53,886 nt of DNA. Origin: CAZDUS01 sp964609375 (GTDB lineage Bacteria > Verrucomicrobiota > Kiritimatiellia > CAIKKV01 > CAITUY01). Below are positions 41,983-50,803 of this stretch, piece after piece (position 1 is the first letter of the stretch; every line of letters starts with the position of its first letter). Where the stretch lies: positions 1 to 53,886 of the forward strand of contig CAZSSA010000005.1 of the NCBI GenBank assembly GCA_964609375.1, in the 5' to 3' direction. Made by a program: the position numbers and the translations under genes. The notes beneath the pieces are model-generated. The model saw only the letters and a list, made by a program, of their open reading frames with translations, did no database searches and had not been told where the DNA came from.

Positions 41983-42411
41983 TTAGAGATTGATGAGCTT
42001 GGGCGACTGGGATGTGTGCGGATGGTCGGCTCCACCATAAACTTTCAGACGCCTGGCAATCTTGCAGCTGAGGTGGTTGTCGGGCAACATGCCTTCGACG
42101 GCCTTCTGGACGATACGGTCTGGGTGCCGCTCGCGCATTGTGGCGATGGTGGTTACCTTGTGACCGCCACGGAAGCCGGAATAGCTTTCGTAGACTTTCT
42201 TTTCGGCTTTGCTGCCGGTCAGCTTGACGTCACGTGCGTTGATCACGATGACGAAATCGCCGGTATCGATATGCGGTGTAAAGATGGCCTTGTTGCGGCC
42301 TCTGAGGATATTGGCGACTTTCACCGCCAAACGTCCGAGCGGTTTACCAGCGGCGTCCACCAAATGCCAACCGCGCTGGATATCGCTCTCCTTAGGAAGA
42401 GATGTCTTCAT
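41983..42411 (-). CDS. rplM: 50S ribosomal protein L13
   Basis: 142 aa, the standard L13 length. It shows WHLVDAAGKPLGRLA (~16-30), TGDFVIVINA (~51), YSGFRGGHK and the closing LKVYGGADHPHTSQSP. Gene order rplM-rpsI with 16 nt between them is conserved in bacteria. Its promoter region overlaps the terminator of the upstream secretion operon. Confidence 0.97.
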   Translation of the reverse strand: MKTSLPKESDIQRGWHLVDAAGKPLGRLAVKVANILRGRNKAIFTPHIDTGDFVIVINARDVKLTGSKAEKKVYESYSGFRGGHKVTTIATMRERHPDRIVQKAVEGMLPDNHLSCKIARRLKVYGGADHPHTSQSPKLINL

Positions 42412-42435
42412 GATGCTATAACCTTTCAAACCGTG

Positions 42436-42469
42436 AAAAAGCGACGCTGTTTACCCCAATCAGTGTCGC
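42436..42469 (-). terminator. Terminator of the type II secretion operon
   Basis: On the minus strand GCGACACTG (42461-42469) pairs with CAGCGTCGC (42441-42449; one wobble), followed by TTTTT (42436-42440). It lies 20 nt downstream of the last gene of the operon and overlaps the predicted rplM promoter. Confidence 0.75.
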
Positions 42470-42476
42470 CTGTCAA
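42448..42476 (-). promoter_or_regulatory. Candidate rplM-rpsI promoter
   Basis: On the minus strand: TTGACA (42471-42476), 17-nt spacer, TAAACA (42448-42453). The -35 is perfect, the -10 weak. The spacer is the first half of the preceding operon's terminator. Confidence 0.4.
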
Positions 42477-42488
42477 TCTTCTATTTCC

Positions 42489-43139
42489 TTACTTATGGCT
42501 ACTTGCCGGTTCGGAGCCCTGAAACGCGGATGGGGAATCCTGCTCCAATTCGGCCCGCATTGCTCTTTCGAACTCGGGTTTTGGGCAGCGCATCAGCACG
42601 TAGACATCATAGAATCGGACGGCCGTATCGCCGTAAAACCATTTGGCCCACATGCTTGGGCCATACTGCCAGACGGAGTAGCAGAGAATGACTTCGTCCA
42701 TTCCGTGCAGGCGGGTTTGCGAGGTGTGGGTGGCCGCTGGATTGCGGGTTTTCTTGGATTCGAGTTTATTGCCGGAGTTCACAGCCTTGTGTGAATTAAA
42801 GATGACCTGCGAGGCATTGGGCATGTCAGTTTGGGTATATCCCTGCTTGTCGGTGCGGTCCGTCCGGTAGATGTCATCGGCGGCGACGCCGACGCGTTCA
42901 ACGATCTTGCGGATGGCATCGTGACGGGCATCGTTGATGCCTTCCTCGAGGACCATGGTATAGGTGGACATGCCGCTGGCGTAGATGAATGCATTGGTGT
43001 CGCAGTTGGCGACGAGCAGGGGTTCAGCGATCCACTTGGGGGGGGCGACGCTTCCCTGAACGATCTTCAATGAACTGCACCCTGCGCCGGTAAATGCCAG
43101 GGCGCAGAGCAATAGGATTCCCAAAGCCGTTGTCTTCAT
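42489..43139 (-). CDS. Lipoprotein at the end of the T2SS operon
   Basis: 216 aa, family not recognised. Lipoprotein signal peptide MKTTALGILLLCALAFTGAG followed by the lipobox Cys at residue 21 and SSLK, then a domain with IYASGMSTYTMVLEEGINDARHDA (an LPP20-like pattern seen in outer-membrane lipoproteins). AAGGAAAGGATC precedes the ATG. It lies 17 nt after the secretin gene and before the terminator, so it is co-transcribed with the secretion genes; a role as secretin pilotin or assembly factor is possible but unproven. Confidence 0.7.
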   Translation of the reverse strand: MKTTALGILLLCALAFTGAGCSSLKIVQGSVAPPKWIAEPLLVANCDTNAFIYASGMSTYTMVLEEGINDARHDAIRKIVERVGVAADDIYRTDRTDKQGYTQTDMPNASQVIFNSHKAVNSGNKLESKKTRNPAATHTSQTRLHGMDEVILCYSVWQYGPSMWAKWFYGDTAVRFYDVYVLMRCPKPEFERAMRAELEQDSPSAFQGSEPASSHK

Positions 43140-43156
43140 GTGATCCTTTCCTTCGA

Positions 43157-45556
43157 CTACTTCAACAGATTTCTCCACCATTGCCCCACGCGGCCTTGGC
43201 GTGGTTCCGCCAACTTACTGTCTGACCAGCCCCTTTGCCACATGCCTTCACTGCTGGCACTGAGGGCTGCCTTGCGGCGTGCCGATTCCGCTTCGATCTC
43301 TTCAGGGGAATCAAGGACATAAGGGGTGATGAAGACAACGATTTCGGCCCGGTTGTTCTTATCGCTGGATGCTCTGAACGGTATGCCAAGAATCGGAAGC
43401 TTGCCTATCCAGGGAATCAGAGAGGTGTCCTGGCTGGTGTTGTTTTCGACCAGGCCGCCAAGGATGATCGTTTCGCCACTTCTCACGGAAACCGATGCGG
43501 TCATTTCGCGGGAGGCCACAATCGGCCACTGATTTACTCCATCCGCCCCGGTAATGGTTTGATAGCCGGAGACATTTTCGATTTTCTGTGCGATTTCCAT
43601 GACGACGAATTTCTTGGCATTGATGCGGGGGGTGACGGTCAGGTTAAGACCAACTTTCCGGGACTCGACGTTTGGAACTGCCTGTTGATTTTGTCCGGAG
43701 TATCCCACATAGGTGGATCCTTTATAGAAATACTGTTCCTTTGAAACATCAATAATGGCTTCCTTGTTGTCCGTGGTGAGAATGACGGGCGACGCCAGAA
43801 TTTTTGAGCGGTTATCGGTTGCAGACATTTTAATGATGGCGTCGATATTGAGGCCAAATTGTGTAAAGTAATAGGTCAAGCCGGCGCCTCCCGGCACGGA
43901 GGAGTTAAGGGTCGTGGCATTCAGCGGGGTGCTATTCCCGCCTCCACCGGCCCCGGCGAAGGCAAATTGGGCATCCCGGCTGCCGCCACTGCCTTTATTG
44001 TAGGCGATCATGGAGCGCTGTACCCAGTCAACGCCGCGTTCCAAGGTTTTGTCGAGACTGACTTGTATGATGACGGCCTCAATCAGCACCTGGGAGAGCA
44101 TGACGTCCATGTTCTTCAGGAGTTCTTTGATGGCCATCATATCGCCCTTGCTGGCCATCAGGATAAGGGCGTTGCTACGCTTATCGGCGAGGATCTTGAT
44201 GTTTTCGGCGGAGAGCTGGCCGATTTTTGTTTTTCCCTCGGCGCCTTTTGCGGAGGAAAGCGCGCGTTGCTGGTCAATGAATTCCTGAAGTTGATAGCTG
44301 CGGGGTTCTTCGGCCGTTTGTTTGGTGGCGGTTGTGGCGGCCCCGGTTGTCTGGTCGGTGGTTTTTGTGGTGGTTCGCTTCAGGGTGGTACTCTTGGTGG
44401 CGGAAGGGGAGGAGGCGGCGCCGATGAGGGCGTTTAGCATGGATGCCACTTCTTCGGCGTCTGCATATTCCAGGCGCATTACTTCGACTGCCACATCCGG
44501 GGCCGTGGCCACATCGAGTGCTGACACAACCTGTTCAAAAAAGCGCATGTTTTCCGGGCGGGTGATGATGATCAAGGATCCTGTCCGGTCATCGGCGATG
44601 ATTTTGACATTGCCGCGAATCATGCGGCCATCTTCCGGTTCGGTATCGGTTGTGGCGGCGGTTCCCGCCGGGGTGGTGGGACGGGCCCGGATGACGCCCG
44701 GTATTGTGGGAGCGCTTGGTGTGGTATCCACTCCGGGTGCCCCCGTGTCTCTCAGGCGACGGATGGTGGGTTGTTTTTCTTTATCCTTCTGGTCCGCAAT
44801 GATTTCTTCCAGTTTGGTTTTGACCTCTGAAGCCTTGGAATTGCGCATCTGGAGAATATGAATGGATTCCTTGATGTCGAGCGGTTGGTCGATTCGGGTG
44901 AGAATATCCTTGATCCGGTTGATATTCGCGGCGGCATCGGCCACCAGCAGACTGTTGATCCGCTCGAGAGGGATGATTTTCCCGTAGGCATGGATAAGGC
45001 CTTGGATTGCTTTCTGGGCTTCCGCGGGATCAATGTTTTTGAGAGGGATCACTTCGCTGATCAGTTCGTCTGTTTCCGGTTGGCCGGCTTGCTGCCAGAC
45101 ATTGCTTTGGATGGAAAGCCCTTCCTGCTGAATGGCGGCGATAGGGACCACTTTGACGAACTTATCGCCGACATCAACCAATCCGATATTGTTCATGGCG
45201 AGAACCGTCTTGAGCGCCTGGATGGCTTCGGGGATTGTCAGGTCGGTTTGGCTGCGCAAGGTGATGGAGGCGTTGATGCCCGGGGCTGGCAGCAGGGTGC
45301 GTCCGGTCAGGTCTCCGTAGAATTGGAGTACTTGATCGACAGGCGCGGCATTAAATTTAAGGGCGACATTCTTATTCGTGTTGAACGTTCCGGATGACAG
45401 GGGCGCGGCTGGATGGCTGACCGAGGGGGTTGGACGGACAACGGGGGGTTGTGATGATGGAGCGGGAGGCAACTGTGCCATCAGGGTGGCGGGGATGCCG
45501 ATGAGGCCAGCCATCATGATCGACACAACGATTGTATTAAGCATTGGGCATCTCAT
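43157..45556 (-). CDS. gspD: Type II secretion secretin GspD
   Basis: 799 aa outer-membrane channel. A signal peptide (~1-28) leads to a Pro-rich stretch, N-domains that dock to the inner-membrane complex (N0 FNAAPVDQVLQFYGDLTGRT ~70, N1/N2 with EVIPLKNIDPAEAQKAI, N3 with MRLEYADAEEVASMLNAL), interrupted by a Thr-rich linker (~390-430), then the secretin core with VLIEAVIIQVS and the closing IPWIGKLPILGIPFR ... VVFITPYVL. Its ATG overlaps the upstream stop (ATGA), so 45556 is favoured over the ATG at 45544. Confidence 0.93.
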   Translation of the reverse strand: MRCPMLNTIVVSIMMAGLIGIPATLMAQLPPAPSSQPPVVRPTPSVSHPAAPLSSGTFNTNKNVALKFNAAPVDQVLQFYGDLTGRTLLPAPGINASITLRSQTDLTIPEAIQALKTVLAMNNIGLVDVGDKFVKVVPIAAIQQEGLSIQSNVWQQAGQPETDELISEVIPLKNIDPAEAQKAIQGLIHAYGKIIPLERINSLLVADAAANINRIKDILTRIDQPLDIKESIHILQMRNSKASEVKTKLEEIIADQKDKEKQPTIRRLRDTGAPGVDTTPSAPTIPGVIRARPTTPAGTAATTDTEPEDGRMIRGNVKIIADDRTGSLIIITRPENMRFFEQVVSALDVATAPDVAVEVMRLEYADAEEVASMLNALIGAASSPSATKSTTLKRTTTKTTDQTTGAATTATKQTAEEPRSYQLQEFIDQQRALSSAKGAEGKTKIGQLSAENIKILADKRSNALILMASKGDMMAIKELLKNMDVMLSQVLIEAVIIQVSLDKTLERGVDWVQRSMIAYNKGSGGSRDAQFAFAGAGGGGNSTPLNATTLNSSVPGGAGLTYYFTQFGLNIDAIIKMSATDNRSKILASPVILTTDNKEAIIDVSKEQYFYKGSTYVGYSGQNQQAVPNVESRKVGLNLTVTPRINAKKFVVMEIAQKIENVSGYQTITGADGVNQWPIVASREMTASVSVRSGETIILGGLVENNTSQDTSLIPWIGKLPILGIPFRASSDKNNRAEIVVFITPYVLDSPEEIEAESARRKAALSASSEGMWQRGWSDSKLAEPRQGRVGQWWRNLLK

Positions 45557-46119
45557 GGTTGATTGCCTTTGGTTTCAGGTTTTTCCACGGCTGCAGCAGA
45601 TTTGATTCTGGAGTACGAACAATAGACAGTAAAACTCCCCTTTAACACCCGTTTTTCATTGGGGGCCGCCAATAATTGACTGACATCCAAGATAGCATCC
45701 TCCTGTTGGAGATCAAAGAGGAAACGGACCAAGGGTTCCAGTTTTCCTTCCCACTTGCAGTTGGCGGCGAGTTCATACATGTCTCCCGCCTGGGTTTCCT
45801 TGTCCACGTCACGGCTGGCGAGTATCAATCCGTTGGCCGACGCCAGTTTTTCGATTCGGATGAGTAAGTCGGCCGTGACGTCCTTGTCCGCCGGGTATTT
45901 GGGGAGTTTGCGGCGCAGTTCTGACAGTTTTGATTCCCAGGCGGGGTTCTGTTCGATCAGGCGTTCCGTAAGCCCTATTTTTTTGGTGGCTTCTTCGCGT
46001 TTGGTTATGATCTCGCTCCACTCCTTGAATTTTGGAGCGGCTAGCAGATAGGAGACTCCGAAGAGGGCGATGACCCCGGTTATCCATGCCAGCATCATCT
46101 CACGGGGGGATATTTTCAT
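45553..46119 (-). CDS. gspM: GspM/PilO-like inner-membrane assembly protein
   Basis: 188 aa bitopic protein: a short cytoplasmic N-terminus, one TM (MLAWITGVIALFGVSYLLAA, ~9-28), a coiled-coil stretch (~35-75) and a periplasmic ferredoxin-like domain (LVRFLFDLQQEDAILDV). This layout is shared by GspM and PilO, which pair with GspL/PilN to link the cytoplasmic ATPase to the periplasmic channel. It overlaps both neighbours by 4 nt. Its position after GspL supports the assignment. Confidence 0.78.
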   Translation of the reverse strand: MKISPREMMLAWITGVIALFGVSYLLAAPKFKEWSEIITKREEATKKIGLTERLIEQNPAWESKLSELRRKLPKYPADKDVTADLLIRIEKLASANGLILASRDVDKETQAGDMYELAANCKWEGKLEPLVRFLFDLQQEDAILDVSQLLAAPNEKRVLKGSFTVYCSYSRIKSAAAVEKPETKGNQP

Positions 46120-47504
46120 GGTTGCCCCCCGCCGTGCAGCGTGGCGGTCAGCTTAAAGACTTCCCTGCCCTGCGGTGTTCGTTGAACGCGGGTAAGCTCG
46201 GTTTTGGCGAATAGTGCTGACTTTTCCATTTCTTTCTTGAAGTCATAGATGAGGGTTACGGCGTCGGCTTCACCCGAAATTTCCAGGGCTTTAGCTTTGT
46301 GGTAATTGACGGATTTCAGGGCAATGCCTGGCGGCAACAGGTCGGAGACTTCGCGGAGGCATTCCAGCGCGGAGTATTTGCGTTCAACGTATTGCTGCAA
46401 GGATTGAACGCGATCCCTTGTCCGGCGTGCGCTGTCGGCGGCAGGGGTAAGTTGTTCGAGCTTGTAGTTAAGTCTGGCGAGACGTTGTTTTTGATATTGG
46501 AGTCCGCCAAAAAGAGTTCCCATTCCAAGGACCCACACTCCGAGAAGGCTTCCTGAGAGCATGATCAGGCGTCGGCGGGCGCGTCGGCTGGACTCGGCCT
46601 GCTGCCAGGCGACAGGGGCGAGATCCATGATTCCTTGGCGATCAAGAGCTCGGCGTAGCAGTCCCTCGGCAAGAGGGGGGAGGGTGTTGAGTGAGGTGGC
46701 GTGAACAGGGATGGGGAATTGTTCGCGGAGACGATGCAACAGGGAGTCGGGGGCTTCGCCGCGATGCCACACGGAAATTTCCGACAGGGGTTCTCCGGAC
46801 CGCTCCAAGTCGAGCGAGGTCATGGTGTAAACGGTTTCGCGGGCGATTTCGTCGGCGATATCATCGGCGGACAAGTCATCGAGCCCGCTGAGTGAACGGA
46901 CGGCGACGGGGATTCTGCCGGTGGCGACCACCATATCGCAGGCGTCTTCATCGAGAATGATAAAGGCCCGTGAGTGGGATCCATCGGCCTTGCCCGCGTT
47001 GCGGAGGAGGTGCCACCATCCCAGGAGATTGATGTCGATCCACTTTGGCGGGAGTCCGGCGGCCTTGAGGCAGTTACCCAGGGCATCGGCGGTTTTTGTC
47101 GGGATGGCGCCGAGAAGGATGCGGCAGCGCCCGTCCTTGGCGTCCAGGATTTCGTAGGCGAAGGTGGCTTCATCGGTGGGAAACGGCGAGAATTTATCCA
47201 CCTGTAATTCCACCATGCCGCGAAGTTCCTGTGGTGTAGCTTCCGGCAGTTCCACAATGCGCAAGAGGACCCACGAGGCAGGTATGCCGAGTGTGAGAGG
47301 GGGGGAAGGCTTCCCGCATGATTCGCCGAGCAGTTTCGAAAAACGATCCGGTTCGTTGCAAATGGCATCCAGCAGTGACTGATGCCCTTCGGTTGAGAGT
47401 ACGACCGATTTTGAATCTGATGATTTTTCGCCCGTCTTGGAAATGGACACCCACTCTGCGGATTGTGCGCGCAGAGTTAATGTTGTCATTGGTTTGCCGG
47501 TCAT
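46116..47504 (-). CDS. gspL: GspL-like (PilM-PilN-type) assembly platform protein
   Basis: 462 aa. The cytoplasmic N-terminal ~300 residues have an actin-like fold (LRGMVELQVDKFSPFPTDE ~90, FIILDEDACDMVVATG ~195); a single TM follows (~323-345, IMLSGSLLGVWVLGMGTLF), then a coiled coil and a periplasmic ferredoxin-like domain. In T2SS this protein holds the GspE ATPase at the membrane. It is equivalent to a PilM+PilN fusion, as in classical GspL. The start at 47504 is 7 nt after gspK; an internal ATG at 47489 is possible. Confidence 0.8.
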   Translation of the reverse strand: MTGKPMTTLTLRAQSAEWVSISKTGEKSSDSKSVVLSTEGHQSLLDAICNEPDRFSKLLGESCGKPSPPLTLGIPASWVLLRIVELPEATPQELRGMVELQVDKFSPFPTDEATFAYEILDAKDGRCRILLGAIPTKTADALGNCLKAAGLPPKWIDINLLGWWHLLRNAGKADGSHSRAFIILDEDACDMVVATGRIPVAVRSLSGLDDLSADDIADEIARETVYTMTSLDLERSGEPLSEISVWHRGEAPDSLLHRLREQFPIPVHATSLNTLPPLAEGLLRRALDRQGIMDLAPVAWQQAESSRRARRRLIMLSGSLLGVWVLGMGTLFGGLQYQKQRLARLNYKLEQLTPAADSARRTRDRVQSLQQYVERKYSALECLREVSDLLPPGIALKSVNYHKAKALEISGEADAVTLIYDFKKEMEKSALFAKTELTRVQRTPQGREVFKLTATLHGGGQP

Positions 47505-47511
47505 ATTTAGT

Positions 47512-48522
47512 TTACCGTGGCGTTTCCATCACCGAGACAATCTTGTATTCCACTCCGTGGGAACGCCCCACCGAGGTGATCCGATAGACTGACGATACAG
47601 TACCCACAAGAGTCCTCAGGCGTTGTTGGTCCTCGGGTGACACGGCACTGATCGCCGGAATCCGTCCGAAAAAGTCATTTGCATCCTTAAAAAAGTAATC
47701 ATCACCGATTTTTGCGCCGGCTGTCAATCCTTCACGTGCCTCGATGATGGCGTCGGCGAGTGTATCGTCGATGCCGGGAAGAGTCATGAGTACCCTTTTG
47801 GAGGCGGCATTGACGTTGACGGGTTCGCTGGATTCCTTGAGGGCGGTCAGCAGATCGGCGATGCCGGGGATGGCGACGCTATTGGTATCGTCCTCGAAAA
47901 TGGGGCCCCCATAGAGGACGGAGTGTGTAAATCCCTTGATGAGGAGCAATTCATCGACAGTGTCGAGGGTGGCTTCCTGACCCTTTCGTCCGCGCGCCTT
48001 GTAGGGCGGTTCGAGCCGGGAGTAGTAATCGGTTTCGGCTCCATTGAGGTTGGCCTGGTCGTCGGCATCACGCCAGTCGTTAAAGCTGTCGATCAGTTCA
48101 GGCCATAAATCTTCGGGGACACCGCCGACCTGGAAGATGCGTTCCCAGTCGTCGTCCCTGAGTTTATTGATGTTGCGCAGGGCCGGCTCGGGAACGATGT
48201 CCACGATCATGGCGCCTTCGCCGAGGTCGTCGGTGAGGCCGACGACGGCGTATCCCTGACGCAAGCGTTTGGCCGCGTTGTACCAGGGTTTGGCCTTGGT
48301 TTCTTCCGTATCGGTGGCTCCCTGGACTGAAGCGATACGGGCGAGAAGTGACTTGGCGTATTCGATGCCTCCCTTGGCCAGATAGATGGATTTCAGTTTC
48401 TTGCGCTGGTAGGAGACAATCCGGGACTCCAGATGCATGTCGAAGGCGAACCCGCTAATCAAGACGGATAGGAGGGCGATGACCCAAATGACGATGATAA
48501 GGGCTGATGCATCGCGTTTCAT
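47512..48522 (-). CDS. gspK: Type II secretion minor pseudopilin GspK
   Basis: 336 aa. Very short N-terminus, then the hydrophobic pilin helix (ALIIVIWVIALLSVLISGFAF, ~7-27) without the Glu5 of other pilins, as is typical of GspK, the tip subunit. The large globular domain includes a helix-hairpin-helix-like stretch (VNVNAASKRVLMTLPGID, ~237). The residue before the expected cleavage site is Ser rather than Gly. It overlaps gspJ by 4 nt. Confidence 0.87.
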   Translation of the reverse strand: MKRDASALIIVIWVIALLSVLISGFAFDMHLESRIVSYQRKKLKSIYLAKGGIEYAKSLLARIASVQGATDTEETKAKPWYNAAKRLRQGYAVVGLTDDLGEGAMIVDIVPEPALRNINKLRDDDWERIFQVGGVPEDLWPELIDSFNDWRDADDQANLNGAETDYYSRLEPPYKARGRKGQEATLDTVDELLLIKGFTHSVLYGGPIFEDDTNSVAIPGIADLLTALKESSEPVNVNAASKRVLMTLPGIDDTLADAIIEAREGLTAGAKIGDDYFFKDANDFFGRIPAISAVSPEDQQRLRTLVGTVSSVYRITSVGRSHGVEYKIVSVMETPR

Positions 48523-49238
48523 TTCATTCCCTTGCTAGCCATGGGGATGTCCGCCATCCGTCGCATTTCCAGGGGGGGATCTCCCTCGCTTAACGGCTTT
48601 AGGTATAAGGTGATTTCAATGAAACGGGGGACATGGTTGGACTGGTTATCGCCGGCGATGTCTTCGTCCCATTTGTCGAGCCAGTGGAGTTGGCTCATTT
48701 CGAAATTGTTTGTTGCCACGCGGCAGTTAAAGCCGACGACACGGTCGGAGAGCAGTTCCGGGGTGAGGGAGTCGGGATCAAAATCGTCCGGTTGCAGATA
48801 CTCATCTCCCCAGGCGGTATAAGTGGCGCCGGGCTTGCCGTGCTTGTCCTTCCCGATGAAGAAGCGGATGCGGTGATAGGTCTTGGCCAGATTGGAGTCT
48901 TCGCCAACAAGGGCCGGGCCTTCCTTGACCCAGCTGATGGAGTCCATGGCGCCGGGCCCGTTCCCTTTATCCTCCAGGTGCAGGCCATCGGTTTTATCCC
49001 GGTAACGGGCGGAAAGGAGGCCGTCGATAACCTGGTCGATGACGTAGTCGCCGGCATGCAGGTCTTCGCTAAGGGCGGTGCCGCGTTCCCATGCTTTGCT
49101 GACAGAAGCCATGAGGGCGAACGTCACCGAGCCAATGAGGGCGAAGATGGCAATGGCGACCAGCAGTTCCAGCAGGGTGAATCCTGAAACTCTGCCAGGG
49201 TCTTGTGCTCTCGGGAATATGTTAGAAGGTAACGTCAT
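48519..49238 (-). CDS. gspJ: Type II secretion minor pseudopilin GspJ
   Basis: 239 aa. Prepilin leader ending GRVSG, cleavage before FTLLELLVAIAIFALIG with Glu at +5, then a long globular domain. Length exceeds GspH/GspI and fits GspJ, which forms the pseudopilus tip with GspI and GspK. It overlaps gspI by 17 nt and gspK by 4 nt. No clear Shine-Dalgarno outside the upstream coding sequence. Confidence 0.85.
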   Translation of the reverse strand: MTLPSNIFPRAQDPGRVSGFTLLELLVAIAIFALIGSVTFALMASVSKAWERGTALSEDLHAGDYVIDQVIDGLLSARYRDKTDGLHLEDKGNGPGAMDSISWVKEGPALVGEDSNLAKTYHRIRFFIGKDKHGKPGATYTAWGDEYLQPDDFDPDSLTPELLSDRVVGFNCRVATNNFEMSQLHWLDKWDEDIAGDNQSNHVPRFIEITLYLKPLSEGDPPLEMRRMADIPMASKGMK

Positions 49239-49713
49239 TCGTGAAATAGAGGTAGGAGGTTACTTGTTCGAAGGCATCCTTTCCGCGCAATGACCAGGTC
49301 ACACGGGTTTGAATCTCGAGGAGGTCCTCGTGTTTTTCTGAACGTTTGCAGGATCGTGAGAAGATGAATCCGCCGGGATAGTCAATGGGGCTGACGTTTG
49401 GATTGAGAACCTTGTCGGTAGCGGCACTTGGAGTGGAACTGTCTTTATCCTTTATGACCAGGATGGGGTGCTCGATTTCTCCCAGTTCAAGGATGCGGCG
49501 AGCCTCGTAGTAATTTTTTGAAACCCGGACGACGGCCAGGCAGCGGGACGTTGCCGTCATGAGGACGGCGGCGGATATTCCGAGGATGGCCAGAGCGATT
49601 AGAACTTCCACGAGGGTCATGCCGCCACGGGGGGGGAGGGGGAATGGTTGATGATGGTTGATGGTTGATGGTTGATGAGGGGAGGTGGTGAATGGTGAAT
49701 GGAGGGGAGGCAT
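49222..49713 (-). CDS. gspI: Type II secretion minor pseudopilin GspI with repeat-derived leader
   Basis: 163 aa. The pilin helix reads GG-MTLVEVLIALAILGISAAV with Glu at +5 and Met in place of Phe at +1. The 31-residue leader is encoded mostly by a 7-bp-period DNA array (49639-49702) and reads SPHQPSTINHHQPFP, unlike a normal short basic leader; only PRGG next to the site looks native. No other in-frame start leaves a leader. It starts 3 nt after gspH. The prepilin peptidase may still cleave it. Confidence 0.82.
   Translation of the reverse strand: MPPLHSPFTTSPHQPSTINHHQPFPLPPRGGMTLVEVLIALAILGISAAVLMTATSRCLAVVRVSKNYYEARRILELGEIEHPILVIKDKDSSTPSAATDKVLNPNVSPIDYPGGFIFSRSCKRSEKHEDLLEIQTRVTWSLRGKDAFEQVTSYLYFTNDVTF
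49639..49702. repeat. Heptad-period array (GGTTGAT family) within gspI
   Basis: GGGGAAT, GGTTGAT, GAT, three GGTTGAT units, a 10-bp break, then two GGTGAAT units. It occupies the leader-coding part of gspI. It is the same family as 1-56 and 53814-53862. Confidence 0.9.
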
Positions 49714-49716
49714 GGG

Positions 49717-50313
49717 TTAGTTGTCCTCCCGTTTGGCTTCTGCGGAAGAGAGGGCGTCCACGGTGATCCGCATGGTGGTGCCAAATTCATCAACCAATTT
49801 GACCTCATAGGGAATGCAACGTCCATTGCTGCGGTAAAGTACCGCGAGGGTTTTAGAGCCCCGGTTATCCTTATGCTCCAGTTCAACGGATTCGATCCGA
49901 ACGGCATCCAGTTGACGGGTGATATTAAATGATGGGCTGTTTTGGGGAGGCGCGGGGGATGCCGATTCCTGAGGGACGAGGTCGGGAGTGGGGGTCCGGG
50001 AGGTGGAAGGTGTTGGCGCGGTTGGTGGGGATGCGGTGTGGCCGGGGGAGACATTAATGGTCGCCGTGGAGATGTCGAATGAGAGGACCATTTCCCGGTT
50101 GCCAAGAATAGCCATGCTTCGGGCATAGCGACCGGCGCGGACAACGGTATTGGCGGCCACGCGCAGACGGTTTCCGCGGATGGATTTAACGATGGATGGC
50201 ATCGTGACAAGGGTAATGATGCCAAGGATCGCCAACACCATCAGGATTTCCACCAGGGTAAAGGCGCGCCGCCGGACCTGTTTATGTGCCTCAAGGTTAG
50301 TTGGTGAGATCAT
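49717..50313 (-). CDS. gspH: Type II secretion minor pseudopilin GspH
   Basis: 198 aa. Leader ending QVRRRA, then FTLVEILMVLAILGIITLV with Glu at +5. The residue before the cleavage site is Ala (codon GCC), where prepilins nearly always have Gly. A Pro/Ser/Thr-rich linker (~95-130) interrupts the globular domain. The start at 50313 overlaps gspG by 17 nt; a longer frame from 50367 lies fully within gspG. Role: pseudopilus subunit. Confidence 0.83.
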   Translation of the reverse strand: MISPTNLEAHKQVRRRAFTLVEILMVLAILGIITLVTMPSIVKSIRGNRLRVAANTVVRAGRYARSMAILGNREMVLSFDISTATINVSPGHTASPPTAPTPSTSRTPTPDLVPQESASPAPPQNSPSFNITRQLDAVRIESVELEHKDNRGSKTLAVLYRSNGRCIPYEVKLVDEFGTTMRITVDALSSAEAKREDN

Positions 50314-50722
50314 CAGCCGAACCCATCTGTTTGTCGGGGCCCGCCGACTTGATTTCATAGGAGTCACTTTTCACCGCGTATCCAAAGTCGTTACCCCACG
50401 GATCTTTGGGCATGCGTCCATCCTTGATATAAGGCCCGTTCCAGTTATTTTCGGAGGTTTTGGTCAGTAGGGCTTGAAGGGTGGCTGGATAGATTCCGTT
50501 ATCCACTTCGTAAATGTCGATGGCGGTCTGGATGGCCTTGATGCTGGTGCGTGCGGCGATGATATTGGCATTTTTCGTCCGGTTTCCGAGGCCGACGACG
50601 GCGACGGTGCCGAGGATGCCGAGAATGGCGACGACCAGTAAGATTTCCACCAGTGTGAACCCTTGTCGTCGATCATGGGAGTGGGATTTTAGCAGGAGCA
50701 TATTGGCGATTCGGTTCTTCAT
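50297..50722 (-). CDS. gspG: Type II secretion major pseudopilin GspG
   Basis: 141 aa. Leader ending HDRRQG, cleavage before FTLVEILLVVAILGILGTVAV, Glu at +5. The C-terminal half has DPWGNDFGY and GPDKQMGSADD, the calcium-binding segment diagnostic of GspG. Start at 50722 has CGGAGGTAG upstream, the strongest Shine-Dalgarno in the operon, fitting the most abundant subunit. There are 81 nt between gspF and gspG, the longest internal spacing here. Confidence 0.93.
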   Translation of the reverse strand: MKNRIANMLLLKSHSHDRRQGFTLVEILLVVAILGILGTVAVVGLGNRTKNANIIAARTSIKAIQTAIDIYEVDNGIYPATLQALLTKTSENNWNGPYIKDGRMPKDPWGNDFGYAVKSDSYEIKSAGPDKQMGSADDLTN

Positions 50723-50803
50723 GGGGCTACCTCCGTTGGTTCTCAAACACTTCCTTAAAATAGCATAACCAAACCAGGGGATGCAATGTTGCGTGTGATG
50801 GCG

